64,000 nucleotides of DNA from Mycolicibacterium thermoresistibile (GTDB lineage: Bacteria > Actinomycetota > Actinomycetes > Mycobacteriales > Mycobacteriaceae). The stretch covers positions 1,550,001 through 1,614,000 of the forward strand of contig NZ_LT906483.1 in assembly GCF_900187065.1 (NCBI RefSeq), in the 5' to 3' direction. The notes below the pieces were generated by a model. The model made no database searches. It had not been told where the DNA came from and saw nothing but the letters and a program-made list of their open reading frames with translations. This document shows, in pieces, positions 17,508 through 25,627 of the stretch (position 1 is its first letter; every line of letters starts with the position of its first letter). A program made the position numbers and the translations under genes.

Positions 17508-19679
17508 ATGGCGATCGCACTGACCGACGACCACCGCGAGCTCGCCGAGGTGGCGCGGTCGTTCCTGACCTCCCAGCAGGCCCGCGCCGCGGCCCGCGCC
17601 CTGCTCGACGCCGACGACGAGGCCCGGCCGCCGTTCTGGTCCGAGCTGGCCGGGCTGGGCTGGCTCGGGCTGCACATCTCCGAGAAGCACGGTGGCTCCG
17701 GCTACGGCCTGCCCGAACTCGTGGTCGTCGTCGAGGAACTGGGGCGTGCGGTCGCGCCAGGGCCGTTCGTGCCGACGGTGGTCGCCTCGGCGGTGCTCGC
17801 CGACGCCGGCAGCGACGAACAACGGGACCGACTGCTGCCGGGCCTGGTCGACGGCAGCGTGGTGGCCGCCGTCGGTCTGGGCGGCGACCTGCGCGTCGAA
17901 GGACCCGTCGAGGCGGCGACGGCGTCCGGCACGGCGGGGGTGGTGCTCGGCGCCGGGCGGGCCGACCTGCTGCTGCTGCGGTGCGGCGACGACGTGCTGA
18001 TCGTGGACCGCACCGCGCCCGGGGTCACGGTCGAGGTGCCCACCAACCTCGATCCCACCCGCCGGTCCGGCCGGGTCACGCTCACCGGCGTCGCCGTCAC
18101 CGACGTGCTGCCCGGCGCGGCGGAGACCGCACTGGCCTTGGCCCGCACCCTGTTCGCCGCGGAGGCGGCCGGCGGGGCGGTCGAATGTGTGGAGACCGCG
18201 GTCGAATACGCCAAGGTGCGCCGACAGTTCGGCCGCGTCATCGGCACCTTCCAAGCGGTCAAACACCACTGCGCCAACATGGCGGTGGCCGCCGAGTCCG
18301 CGATCGCCACGGTATGGGACGCCGCCCGCGCCGCCGCCGGCGATCCGGCGGAGTTCCGGTTGATGGCGGCGGCCGCCGCGGCGCTGGCCTTCCCCGCCTA
18401 CGTGCACAACGCCGAGCTGAACATCCAGGTGCACGGCGGTATCGGATACACCTGGGAGCACGACGCCCACCTGCATCTGCGGCGTGCACTGGCGGTGCGC
18501 GGCGTGCTCGGCGGCGACGGCCCGGCCGCGGATGTCCATGCGCTCACCGCGGCGGGCGTCACCCGGGAGAACAGCCTGGATCTGCCGCCGGAGGCCGAGG
18601 AGATGCGCGGCCGGATCCGGGCCGATATCGAGGAGATCGCCGCGCTGGACGGGAACGCCCAGCGGGACCGGCTGATCGAGACCGGCTACATCATGCCGCA
18701 CTGGCCGAAGCCGTGGGGGCGCGGCGCCGACGCGGTCGAGCAGCTGGTGATCGACGAGGAATTCGCCCGCGCCGGGATCGAGCGGCCCGACTACTCCATC
18801 ACCGGGTGGGTGATCCTCACCCTCATCCAGCACGGAACACCTTCGCAGATCGAACGATTCGTGGAGAAGGCGCTGCGCCAGGAGGAGATCTGGTGTCAGC
18901 TGTTCTCCGAGCCCGACGCCGGTTCGGACGCCGCGGCGGTCAAGACCCGTGCCATCCGGGTGGACGGCGGCTGGAAGGTCACCGGGCAGAAGGTGTGGAC
19001 CAGCGGTGCGCACTACTGCCGGCGCGGCCTGGCGACCGTGCGCACCGATCCGGACGCGCCCAAGCACGCCGGCATCACCACGATGATCATCGACATGCAC
19101 GCCCCCGGCGTCGAGGTCCGCCCGCTGCGGATGATCACCGGCGGTGCGGAATTCAACGAGGTGTTCTTCAACGACGTGTTCGTGCCGGACGAGGACGTGG
19201 TGGGGGAACCCAACACCGGGTGGACGGTCGCGCGGGCCACGCTCGGCAACGAGCGGGTCAGCATCGGCGGCGGATCCGGTGCCCGGGTGTTCGCGGCGAC
19301 GAGCCTGATCCCGTTGGTGCAGCGGCACGCCGACCGGTTGGCCGGCGCCGAGGTCCGGGTCGGCACCTTCCTCGCCGAGGAGCATGCGCTGCGGCTGCTG
19401 AACCTGCGGCGGGCGGTGCGCAGCATCGAGGGCGCCGGCCCGGGTCCGGAGGGCAACATCACCAAACTCAAACTGGCTGAACACATGAACGAGCGGGCCG
19501 CGATCATGGCCGGCCTGCTCGGGCCCGAACTGGCACTGCTCGACGGTGACACCGCGGTGGCCGGTCTGATGGTGCTGGGCGCGCGCGGGATGGCGATCGC
19601 CGGCGGCACCTCGGAGGTGACGCGCAACCAGATCGCCGAACGGATCCTCGGGTTGCCGCGCGATCCGCTGATCACGTAG
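17508..19679 (+). CDS. fadE22: Fused two-domain acyl-CoA dehydrogenase FadE22-like
   Basis: 723 residues containing two acyl-CoA dehydrogenase units. The N-terminal half (about 1-340) has GLHISEKHGGSGYGL and VQVHGGIGYTWEHD. The C-terminal half (about 360-723) has LFSEPDAGSDAAAVKTRA, VTGQKVWTSGAHY and the family C-terminus AGGTSEVTRNQIAERILGLPRDP. Fused FadE proteins of mycobacteria oxidise acyl-CoA thioesters with FAD and pass electrons to ETF. The position between ligB and cyp136 supports the fadE22 assignment over FadE34-type paralogues. The ATG follows AAGGAGAA, and the preceding SDR would catalyse a later beta-oxidation step. Confidence 0.88.
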   Translation: MAIALTDDHRELAEVARSFLTSQQARAAARALLDADDEARPPFWSELAGLGWLGLHISEKHGGSGYGLPELVVVVEELGRAVAPGPFVPTVVASAVLADAGSDEQRDRLLPGLVDGSVVAAVGLGGDLRVEGPVEAATASGTAGVVLGAGRADLLLLRCGDDVLIVDRTAPGVTVEVPTNLDPTRRSGRVTLTGVAVTDVLPGAAETALALARTLFAAEAAGGAVECVETAVEYAKVRRQFGRVIGTFQAVKHHCANMAVAAESAIATVWDAARAAAGDPAEFRLMAAAAAALAFPAYVHNAELNIQVHGGIGYTWEHDAHLHLRRALAVRGVLGGDGPAADVHALTAAGVTRENSLDLPPEAEEMRGRIRADIEEIAALDGNAQRDRLIETGYIMPHWPKPWGRGADAVEQLVIDEEFARAGIERPDYSITGWVILTLIQHGTPSQIERFVEKALRQEEIWCQLFSEPDAGSDAAAVKTRAIRVDGGWKVTGQKVWTSGAHYCRRGLATVRTDPDAPKHAGITTMIIDMHAPGVEVRPLRMITGGAEFNEVFFNDVFVPDEDVVGEPNTGWTVARATLGNERVSIGGGSGARVFAATSLIPLVQRHADRLAGAEVRVGTFLAEEHALRLLNLRRAVRSIEGAGPGPEGNITKLKLAEHMNERAAIMAGLLGPELALLDGDTAVAGLMVLGARGMAIAGGTSEVTRNQIAERILGLPRDPLIT

Positions 19680-19811
19680 CGCCCTTCAGGCCGGCCGGGG
19701 CACCGACACCGGCGGGCCCTGGCCGATCCGGCCCGGATGTCCGGGAGGATGGAATGGGAATACCTGCTCGTCCTGGCCCACAAACGGTGACCGCCCTGGC
19801 ACCATGACGGC

Positions 19812-20876
19812 ATGCTCGACCACGCGGGCGCACTGCCGACCCTCAGTGCCGACGATCAGGCCGCGCTGCAACGCTGGGTGCGGGACCAGGGCATCGGAAC
19901 GACGGTGTCGGATGTGCAACCGCTGACCGGCGGCAGCCAGAACGTCGTCGTCCGGGTTCACGTGGACGGGCAACCGATGGTGCTGCGCCGGCCCCCGGTG
20001 CATCCGCGACCCAACAGCAATCAGACCATGCAGCGCGAGATCGCGGTGTTGCGGACGCTGGCCGGAACCTCGGTGCCGCACCCCGGGTTCATCGCCGGCT
20101 GCGAGGATCTCGACGTGCTCGGGGTGGTCTTCTACCTCATGGAGGAGGTGGACGGCTTCAACCCGGGCAACGAGATCGCCGAGGGCTACGTGCGCGACGC
20201 CACCTGGCGCCACGACGTCGGGCCGGCCTACGCCGCGAGCCTGGCCGAGCTGGGCAACGCGCCGTGGGAGGACCGGCCGCTGGCCGCGCTGAAACGACCG
20301 GGATCGTTTCTGCAGCGCCAGGTTCCGCAGTTCCTGCGGCTGTTGGAGAGCTACCGGCACGACAACTACCCGGCCGACTCACTGCCCGATGTGGCGGGGC
20401 TGGCCGCCTGGCTGGAGGACAACCGGCCACCCGACACCGAGCCCGGGATCATGCACGGCGATGCGCATCTGAACAACGTGCTGTTGCGCCGGGACCGCCC
20501 GGAGGTGGCCGCGTTCGTCGACTGGGAGATGTGCACCGTCGGCGATCCGCTGCTGGATCTGGGCTGGCTGCTGGTGTGCTGGCCGCTGGACCCCAATCCG
20601 ATCGACGTCGGCACCGAACTCGCCGCGCTCGGCGGCCTGGCCGGGCGCGGCGAACTGCTCGAGGCGTACCGCGCCGCCGGCGGCCGCGACACCAGCCATC
20701 TGGACTGGTACGTCGCGCTGGCGTGTTTCAAGCTCGGCATCGTCATCGAGGGCACCTGGTCGCGCCATCTGGCCGGGCTGGCGCCCAAGGAGGCGGGGGA
20801 GCGGCTGCACGCCTCGGCGGTGGACCTGATCGAACTCGGCAATCGGGTGGCCAAGGGAGCCAACCCCTTCGAGTGA
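19812..20876 (+). CDS. Aminoglycoside phosphotransferase-fold kinase, ACAD10/11-like
   Basis: 354 residues with the APH/choline-kinase fold. A Gly-rich N-lobe (PLTGGSQNVVVRV) is followed by the invariant lysine-like strand VLRRPP, the catalytic loop HGDAHLNN and the metal-binding DWEMCTVGDPLLDL. Members fused to or encoded beside acyl-CoA dehydrogenases (ACAD10/11) phosphorylate 4-hydroxyacyl-CoA during hydroxy-acid breakdown. The gene lies 132 bp after fadE22 on the same strand, so the same role is an attractive inference. Antibiotic resistance is not implied. Confidence 0.85.
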   Translation: MLDHAGALPTLSADDQAALQRWVRDQGIGTTVSDVQPLTGGSQNVVVRVHVDGQPMVLRRPPVHPRPNSNQTMQREIAVLRTLAGTSVPHPGFIAGCEDLDVLGVVFYLMEEVDGFNPGNEIAEGYVRDATWRHDVGPAYAASLAELGNAPWEDRPLAALKRPGSFLQRQVPQFLRLLESYRHDNYPADSLPDVAGLAAWLEDNRPPDTEPGIMHGDAHLNNVLLRRDRPEVAAFVDWEMCTVGDPLLDLGWLLVCWPLDPNPIDVGTELAALGGLAGRGELLEAYRAAGGRDTSHLDWYVALACFKLGIVIEGTWSRHLAGLAPKEAGERLHASAVDLIELGNRVAKGANPFE

Positions 20877-20882
20877 GGGAGC

Positions 20883-21668
20883 TCAGAGGTAGGTGTCGAG
20901 GCCGAGCTTGACGGCCAGCGCCAACCCGGACGCGGCGATCAGCAGCCGCAGCGGGGTGGCCGGGGCGTGCCGGACCACGACCGGCCCGAGCCGTGACCCG
21001 ATGAGGCAGCCGGCACCCAACGGCGCCACCGCTGCCCACTGCACCGGCGCCACCACCGCGAACACCGCCGCCGCCACGGTGTTGGCCACACCCAGGGTGA
21101 GGTTCTTGCCGGCGTTGGCGGTCGCCAGCGTCGCGTCGGAGAGGTTCAGCAGCACCGCCAACAGCAGCACCCCGGCCGCGGCGCCGAAGTAGCCGCTGTA
21201 GATCGACACCACGAACACCGCCGCGGCCTGCAGCATGAGCAGCCGGCTGTGGCCGGCGCCGGTCTGATCACGGTCGGCACGCCGCGGCACCGCGATCGCG
21301 AGGGCCGCCAGCGCCAGCAACGGCGGCACACTGTTCTCGAAGCCCTCCGGCGGGATGGACAGCAGCAGCACCGCGCCCGCCAGCCCGCCGAGCGCCGCGC
21401 CCGGCACCAGGCGCATGATCCAGGCGCGCCGGCCGGCCAACTCCGGCCGCGATCCCCACACCGAACCGACGCCGTTGAACACCAGCGCGACGGTGTTGGT
21501 GACATTGGCGGTCACCGGCGGCAGACCGACCACCAGCAACGCCGGGTAGGTGGCGACCGATGCCAGGCCCGCGATGCTGCCGGTCAGCCCCCCGACGATG
21601 CCGGCTGCCAACAGGAGCACGACGTCGGTCACCCGGATGTGCCTACCGGTCCGGGACAGGTCGCGCAA
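20883..21668 (-). CDS. TauE/SafE-family sulfite/anion exporter
   Basis: 261 residues, strongly hydrophobic with about eight predicted membrane helices. The TauE/SafE repeat signature appears twice (GGLTGSIAGLAS near the N-terminus and GYFGAAAGVLLLAVL in the second half). Members export sulfite, sulfoacetate or other small anions; the substrate here is unknown. The gene is convergent with the kinase gene, six bases from its stop. It is divergent from the LeuA-domain gene, whose promoter begins 30 bp upstream. Confidence 0.85.
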   Translation of the reverse strand: MRDLSRTGRHIRVTDVVLLLAAGIVGGLTGSIAGLASVATYPALLVVGLPPVTANVTNTVALVFNGVGSVWGSRPELAGRRAWIMRLVPGAALGGLAGAVLLLSIPPEGFENSVPPLLALAALAIAVPRRADRDQTGAGHSRLLMLQAAAVFVVSIYSGYFGAAAGVLLLAVLLNLSDATLATANAGKNLTLGVANTVAAAVFAVVAPVQWAAVAPLGAGCLIGSRLGPVVVRHAPATPLRLLIAASGLALAVKLGLDTYL

Positions 21669-21697
21669 CTTGGCGGGAACACCCCGGTCAAATGCGT

Positions 21698-21726
21698 TTG
21701 CGAAGCCCCCGGAGACGGTCTAGCAT
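21698..21726 (+). promoter_or_regulatory. SigA-type promoter producing a leaderless transcript
   Basis: TTGCGA (21698-21703), a 17-bp spacer, then TAGCAT (21721-21726). The GTG at 21734 lies seven bases after the -10 hexamer, where transcription should start, so the leader peptide would be translated without a 5' UTR. Confidence 0.65.
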
Positions 21727-21733
21727 CGCGGAC

Positions 21734-21781
21734 GTGCCGAAGCGACAGGTAGTAAGAACCCGCAGCGAGGTTCGTTCCTGA
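21734..21781 (+). CDS. Leaderless leader peptide upstream of LeuA-domain gene
   Basis: A 15-codon frame (VPKRQVVRTRSEVRS) starting at the predicted transcription start and ending with TGA at 21779. It has no Shine-Dalgarno sequence, consistent with the leaderless translation common in mycobacteria. Four Arg and three Val codons are concentrated in it. The stop codon lies in the loop of the first leader hairpin (21758-21800), so the position of the terminating ribosome would decide which hairpin forms. This looks like a cis-acting sensor peptide, not a functional protein. Confidence 0.6.
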   Translation: MPKRQVVRTRSEVRS

Positions 21782-21848
21782 CCGACCCCTCGCTGTGGGT
21801 CGTTGCCATTCGTCGGTCAATCAGTTCCTTCTTCCCGAGAAGACCGAC
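21758..21848 (+). promoter_or_regulatory. Candidate attenuator with mutually exclusive hairpins
   Basis: Hairpin A pairs ACCCGCAGCGAGG (21758-21770) with CCTCGCTGTGGGT (21788-21800). GACCGAC in its loop and 3' side (21780-21786) can instead pair with GTCGGTC (21812-21818). That same GTCGGTC can also pair with GACCGAC (21842-21848), just before the ATG at 21851, covering the ribosome entry region. The three-way competition is the hallmark of translation-dependent leader control. Confidence 0.5.
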
Positions 21849-21850
21849 AC

Positions 21851-22354
21851 ATGAGATCTCAATCGCTGACCGCAAGACATCATCTTCTGAGCGACGCCGC
21901 ACCGCAGTCGGCCGCCCACGCCGTCGCTCGGGCCCCACGCGCGCTGCGGGAGAAGGTCGAAACGATGTCCCCGGAGGCCGTGCTCGCCGAGTACGCGGCC
22001 CCACCGGGGCCGGTGCGGCTGGGCCATTGGGAATGCATCGACGCCGGACGTCCGGTGTCCCGGATGGGGCCGCGGCCGTTGCGCTATCAGGCCACCCTGG
22101 CGGTCGGTGACACCACCAGCACGTCGACGGCGACGGCGATCGGCCCGGTGGCGGCGCTGACCGAGATGCTGCATGAGCGCGGTGTCGCCGTCGAGACCGT
22201 GTCGTTCCATCAGGTGCCCGCCGGTCAGTGCACCGCGACGTTCCTGCACGGCACCAACGGTGTGCGTGCGGAGTGGGCGATGGGCTGGGCCGAGGATCCG
22301 ACCAGATCGGCGCTGGGCGCGGTCATCGCCTGCGCCAACCGGCTGCTCAGCTGA
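21851..22354 (+). CDS. Stand-alone LeuA-type allosteric (dimerisation) domain protein
   Basis: 167 residues matching only the C-terminal regulatory domain of 2-isopropylmalate synthase. Evidence is the strand pattern LGHWECIDAG, YQATLAVGDTTSTSTATAIGPVAALTEML, VETVSFHQVPAGQCTATFLHGTNG and the closing helix SALGAVIACANRLLS. The catalytic TIM barrel is absent. In LeuA this domain binds leucine for feedback inhibition, so a free copy could be an amino-acid-binding regulatory subunit or a stress protein. The ATG 21851 follows a structured leader; in-frame sequence further upstream is part of that leader. No metabolic partner gene is adjacent. Confidence 0.7.
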   Translation: MRSQSLTARHHLLSDAAPQSAAHAVARAPRALREKVETMSPEAVLAEYAAPPGPVRLGHWECIDAGRPVSRMGPRPLRYQATLAVGDTTSTSTATAIGPVAALTEMLHERGVAVETVSFHQVPAGQCTATFLHGTNGVRAEWAMGWAEDPTRSALGAVIACANRLLS

Positions 22355-22377
22355 CGCGCCCGCTTCTAGACACCCGA

Positions 22378-22407
22378 AGACAGAACGCCCGGAGACAGAA
22401 CGCCCGG
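22378..22407. repeat. Two tandem 15-bp repeats
   Basis: AGACAGAACGCCCGG occurs twice head to tail and is followed by the partial unit AGACACAG that starts the terminator arm. It is probably slippage-derived. Confidence 0.7.
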
Positions 22408-22408
22408 A

Positions 22409-22454
22409 GACACAGAATCGCACGCCCGGAGGTCCCGGGGTGCGATTCTGTGTC
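22409..22454. terminator. Bidirectional terminator between convergent genes
   Basis: Perfect 15-bp stem, GACACAGAATCGCAC (22409-22423) with GTGCGATTCTGTGTC (22440-22454), and a 16-nt GC-rich loop. It lies between the LeuA-domain gene and cyp136. Confidence 0.75.
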
Positions 22455-22474
22455 CGGTCGCGGAGGGGACCGGG

Positions 22475-23956
22475 TCAGCGCAGCCGGCGCAGCACGATCG
22501 GCATTCCGTCCATCGGGATCGGCATCCCGCCGTAGTCGTAGCGCGGGGTGTAACCCGGCCGCGGCAGCTCCAGTCGGTACTCGCGCAGCAGGCGGTGCAT
22601 GACGGTCTTGATCTCCAGCTGTCCGAACACCATGCCGATGCACTTGTGCGCGCCACCGCCGAACGGCGCGAACGCGTACCGGTGCCGCTTGTGCTCGCTG
22701 CGGGGCTCGGCGAACCGCTCCGGATCGAACTTCTCCGGCTCGGTCCACAGCTCCGGCAGCCGGTGGTTCATGCCCGGCCAGGTCACGACGTTGGTGCCGG
22801 CCGGGATGTAGTAGCCGAGCAGGTCGGTGTCACGGACCGTCTGGCGCACGTTGAACGGCAGCGGCGTCACCAGCCGCAGCGACTCGTTCATCACCAGATC
22901 GAGCGACTCGAGCTTCTCCAGCGCCTCGATGTCCAGCGGGCCGTCGCCCAGCCGGTCCGATTCGTCGCGGCAGCGCTGCTGCCAATCCTGGTTGGCCGCG
23001 AGGTAATACGCCATCGTGGTCATCGTCGAGGTGGACGTGTCATGCGCGGCCATCATCAGGAAGATCATGTGGTTGACGATGTCCTCGTCGGTGAAGGTGT
23101 TGCCGTCCTCGTCGGTGGCGTGACACAGCACCGACAGCATGTCGGTGCCGCCGGAGTCGCGGCGCTCCTTGACCCGCTGCACGAAGTAGTCCTCGAGCAC
23201 CTTGCGGGCCTGCAGCCCCCGCCACCACTTGAACGGCGGCACCGAGGTGCGGATGATCGCACCGCCCGCCCGGGTGGTGATGGTGAACGCATCGTTGACC
23301 TTGGTCACCAGCTCCTTGTCGGAACCCGGTTCGTGCCCCATGAACACCACCGAGGCGATGTCCAGCGTCAGCTTCTTCACCGACGGGTGGAACAGGAACC
23401 GGGGGTCATCGGTCGCCCAGTCGCGGACCACCACCTCGGAGGCGACCCGGTCGATGTGCTCGACGTATCCGGCGAGCCGGGGGCGGGTGAACGCCTCCTG
23501 CATGATCCGCCGGTGGTACATGTGCTCCTCGAAGTCGAGCATCATCAACCCGCGGTTGAAGAACGGCCCGATGACCGGATGCCAGCCCTTCTGCGAGTAG
23601 TCCTTGTTCTTGTTCGAGAAGATCTCCTGGGTGGCGTCCGGGCCCAGCGCCGACACCGAGGCCAACGCCGGCGAGTAGGCGTAGTGCACCGGCCCGTACT
23701 TGCGGTAGACCTCGAGCACATAGTCCGGGCCGCCGCGGAACGCCTCGATCATGTGGCCCAGGATCGGCAGCCCGGCATCGCCCATGACGGGTTTCAGGCC
23801 GCTGCCGGGGGGCGGGTCGGCCAGCTTGAACTGCTTCCACTCCCGTTCCCGCAGCTTCTTTTCGACGATGCCCATACCGGGAATGTTGTTCACCGTCGGG
23901 ATGAGCCGGCGCTTTGCCTGATCGAGCAGATAGTCCCGGGTGTTGATGGTGGCCAT
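22475..23956 (-). CDS. cyp136: Cytochrome P450, CYP136 family
   Basis: 493 residues, longer than most bacterial P450s and close to the length I recall for M. tuberculosis CYP136. The I-helix motif is MMAAHDTSTS, the ExxR is in MNESLRL, and the heme loop is FAPFGGGAHKCIG. The N-terminal 60 residues are an extra region with basic and hydrophobic stretches. The protein looks more like eukaryotic-type class II P450s than Cam-type. Its physiological substrate is not established. Divergent from the TetR gene at 24076, with a perfect palindrome in the 119-bp gap, indicating local repression. Confidence 0.9.
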   Translation of the reverse strand: MATINTRDYLLDQAKRRLIPTVNNIPGMGIVEKKLREREWKQFKLADPPPGSGLKPVMGDAGLPILGHMIEAFRGGPDYVLEVYRKYGPVHYAYSPALASVSALGPDATQEIFSNKNKDYSQKGWHPVIGPFFNRGLMMLDFEEHMYHRRIMQEAFTRPRLAGYVEHIDRVASEVVVRDWATDDPRFLFHPSVKKLTLDIASVVFMGHEPGSDKELVTKVNDAFTITTRAGGAIIRTSVPPFKWWRGLQARKVLEDYFVQRVKERRDSGGTDMLSVLCHATDEDGNTFTDEDIVNHMIFLMMAAHDTSTSTMTTMAYYLAANQDWQQRCRDESDRLGDGPLDIEALEKLESLDLVMNESLRLVTPLPFNVRQTVRDTDLLGYYIPAGTNVVTWPGMNHRLPELWTEPEKFDPERFAEPRSEHKRHRYAFAPFGGGAHKCIGMVFGQLEIKTVMHRLLREYRLELPRPGYTPRYDYGGMPIPMDGMPIVLRRLR

Positions 23957-24020
23957 GTGTGCACTCCTGCGTGTCGCAAGGCTGTGGTGGGTCTCACTCG
24001 ATCCCTATCCAAGCGAACCG

Positions 24021-24038
24021 ACTTGACGCATGTCAAGT
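24021..24038. promoter_or_regulatory. TetR-type operator between cyp136 and its divergent regulator
   Basis: ACTTGAC-gcat-GTCAAGT, two perfect 7-bp arms with a 4-bp spacer, in the divergent promoter. The TTGAC arm could also supply a -35 element, so binding would block RNA polymerase. Confidence 0.65.
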
Positions 24039-24075
24039 TTTGTTTCCGGCGCCGGGTGGTGCGAAGGTTGTCTGC

Positions 24076-24711
24076 GTGACCACTGATTCACCCGCCCGTG
24101 AGGATCGCCGCAGCCGCGGTGATCGGCAGCGGGACGCGATCGTGGCCGCGGTGCGCGAACTGCTGGAAGAACGGTCTTTCGCCGACCTGTCGGTCAGCAC
24201 CATCAGCGAGCGTGCCGGCGTGGCCCGCTCGGGGTTCTACTTCTACTTCGACTCCAAGTACGCGGTGTTGGCGGTCATCCTCGGCGAAGCCATGGAGGAG
24301 CTCGACAAGCTCACCCAGAACTTCGCCCCGCGCGGGGCCGAGGAGACGCCGGCGGAGTTCGCCCGCCGCATGGTGGGCAGCGCCGCGGCCGTCTACGCCA
24401 GCAACGACCCGGTGATGCGGGCCTGTTCGGCGGCCCAGAACACCGACGCCCAGATCCGCGAGATGATGGGCGACCTCCAGGCCATCGTGATCGACAAGAT
24501 CGTCGGGGTGATCGAGCAGGACGCCAGCGCGCAGCCGATCACCGACGACCTCCACGCACTGGTCCGCACCCTGGTGGCGACCACCGCGCTCACCCTCACC
24601 CACGACAGCGCCTTCGTCGGCCGCGCCACCGACATCAGCCGGGCCGTCGACGTCGTGGAGCGGCTCTGGCTGTACTCGTTGTGGGGCGGCGGCAACCTTC
24701 CCGAGCGCTGA
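24076..24711 (+). CDS. TetR-family transcriptional regulator (Rv3058c-like)
   Basis: 211 residues. The N-terminal HTH (about 20-65) contains RDAIVAAVRELLEERSFADLSVSTISERAGVARSGFYFYF in pieces typical of TetR/EthR-like repressors. The remaining helices form a ligand-binding domain of unknown specificity. It starts at GTG 24076 with weak ribosome-binding sequence. Divergent orientation and the palindrome at 24021 indicate autoregulation and control of cyp136. It is followed 42 bp later by an SDR in the same order as in M. tuberculosis. Confidence 0.88.
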   Translation: MTTDSPAREDRRSRGDRQRDAIVAAVRELLEERSFADLSVSTISERAGVARSGFYFYFDSKYAVLAVILGEAMEELDKLTQNFAPRGAEETPAEFARRMVGSAAAVYASNDPVMRACSAAQNTDAQIREMMGDLQAIVIDKIVGVIEQDASAQPITDDLHALVRTLVATTALTLTHDSAFVGRATDISRAVDVVERLWLYSLWGGGNLPER

Positions 24712-24753
24712 GCCTCGTTGGCCGGACGGGATCTCGCCGGTAGGGTCGGCGCC

Positions 24754-25623
24754 ATGACGCAGCCTCGCGGCTTCACTCGCGGTTTCACCGGAAAACGTTG
24801 CTTCGTCACCGGAGCCGCCAGCGGCATCGGTCGGGCCACCGCGCTGAGGCTGGCCGCCGAGGGCGCCGAGCTGTTCCTGACCGACCGGGACGCCGAGGGA
24901 CTGGCGGGCACCGTCGAGCAGGCCCGCGCGCTCGGCGCCCGGGTGCCGGCGCACCGGGCCCTCGACATCGCCGACTTCGACGCGGTCGCCGACTTCGCCG
25001 CCGACATCCACACCGACCACCCCGCGATGGACGTCGTGATGAACATCGCCGGCGTATCCGCGTGGGGCACCGTCGATCAGCTCACCCACCAACAGTGGAA
25101 GGCGATGATCGACATCAACCTGATGGGCCCGATCCACGTGGTCGAGACGTTCATCCCGCCGATGATGGCCGCCGGCCGGGGCGGCCACCTGGTCAACGTG
25201 TCCTCGGCGGCGGGACTGGTCGCGCTGCCGTGGCACGCCGCGTACAGCGCCAGCAAGTACGGACTGCGCGGGATGAGCGAGGTGCTGCGGTTCGACCTCG
25301 CCCGGCACGGTATCGGGGTGTCGGTGGTGGTGCCCGGAGCGGTGAGAACCGGTCTGGTGCAGACGGTTCAGATCGCCGGGGTGGACCGTGACGATCCCCG
25401 GGTGCAGAAGTGGGTGGACCGGTTCAGCGGCCATGCGGTGTCACCGGAACGGGCGGCCGACAAGATCCTGGCCGGGGTGCGCAGGAACCGCTACCTGATC
25501 TACACCTCCGCCGACATCCGGGCGTTGTACCTGTTCAAGCGGTTGGCCTGGGCGCCGTACAGTTTCGCGATGAGGCGGGTGAACGTGCTGTTCACCCGCG
25601 CGCTGCGGCCCGGGCGGCCGTAA
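24754..25623 (+). CDS. Short-chain dehydrogenase (Rv3057c-like)
   Basis: 289-residue classical SDR with cofactor motif TGAASGIG near residue 20, NxAG (NIAGVS), active-site NVSSAAG and YSASKYG. The C-terminal extension (ILAGVRRNRYLIYTSADIRALYLFKRL) is basic and amphipathic, suggesting membrane contact as in some lipid-acting SDRs. A TAGGGT hexamer seven bases before the ATG suggests an additional leaderless promoter. Substrate unknown; the genomic association with cyp136 suggests oxidation of a P450-generated alcohol. Confidence 0.85.
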   Translation: MTQPRGFTRGFTGKRCFVTGAASGIGRATALRLAAEGAELFLTDRDAEGLAGTVEQARALGARVPAHRALDIADFDAVADFAADIHTDHPAMDVVMNIAGVSAWGTVDQLTHQQWKAMIDINLMGPIHVVETFIPPMMAAGRGGHLVNVSSAAGLVALPWHAAYSASKYGLRGMSEVLRFDLARHGIGVSVVVPGAVRTGLVQTVQIAGVDRDDPRVQKWVDRFSGHAVSPERAADKILAGVRRNRYLIYTSADIRALYLFKRLAWAPYSFAMRRVNVLFTRALRPGRP

Positions 25624-25627
25624 CCCG

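Noticed and set aside
22378..22407. CRISPR-like short repeats
   Set aside because: Only two adjacent 15-bp units without spacers.
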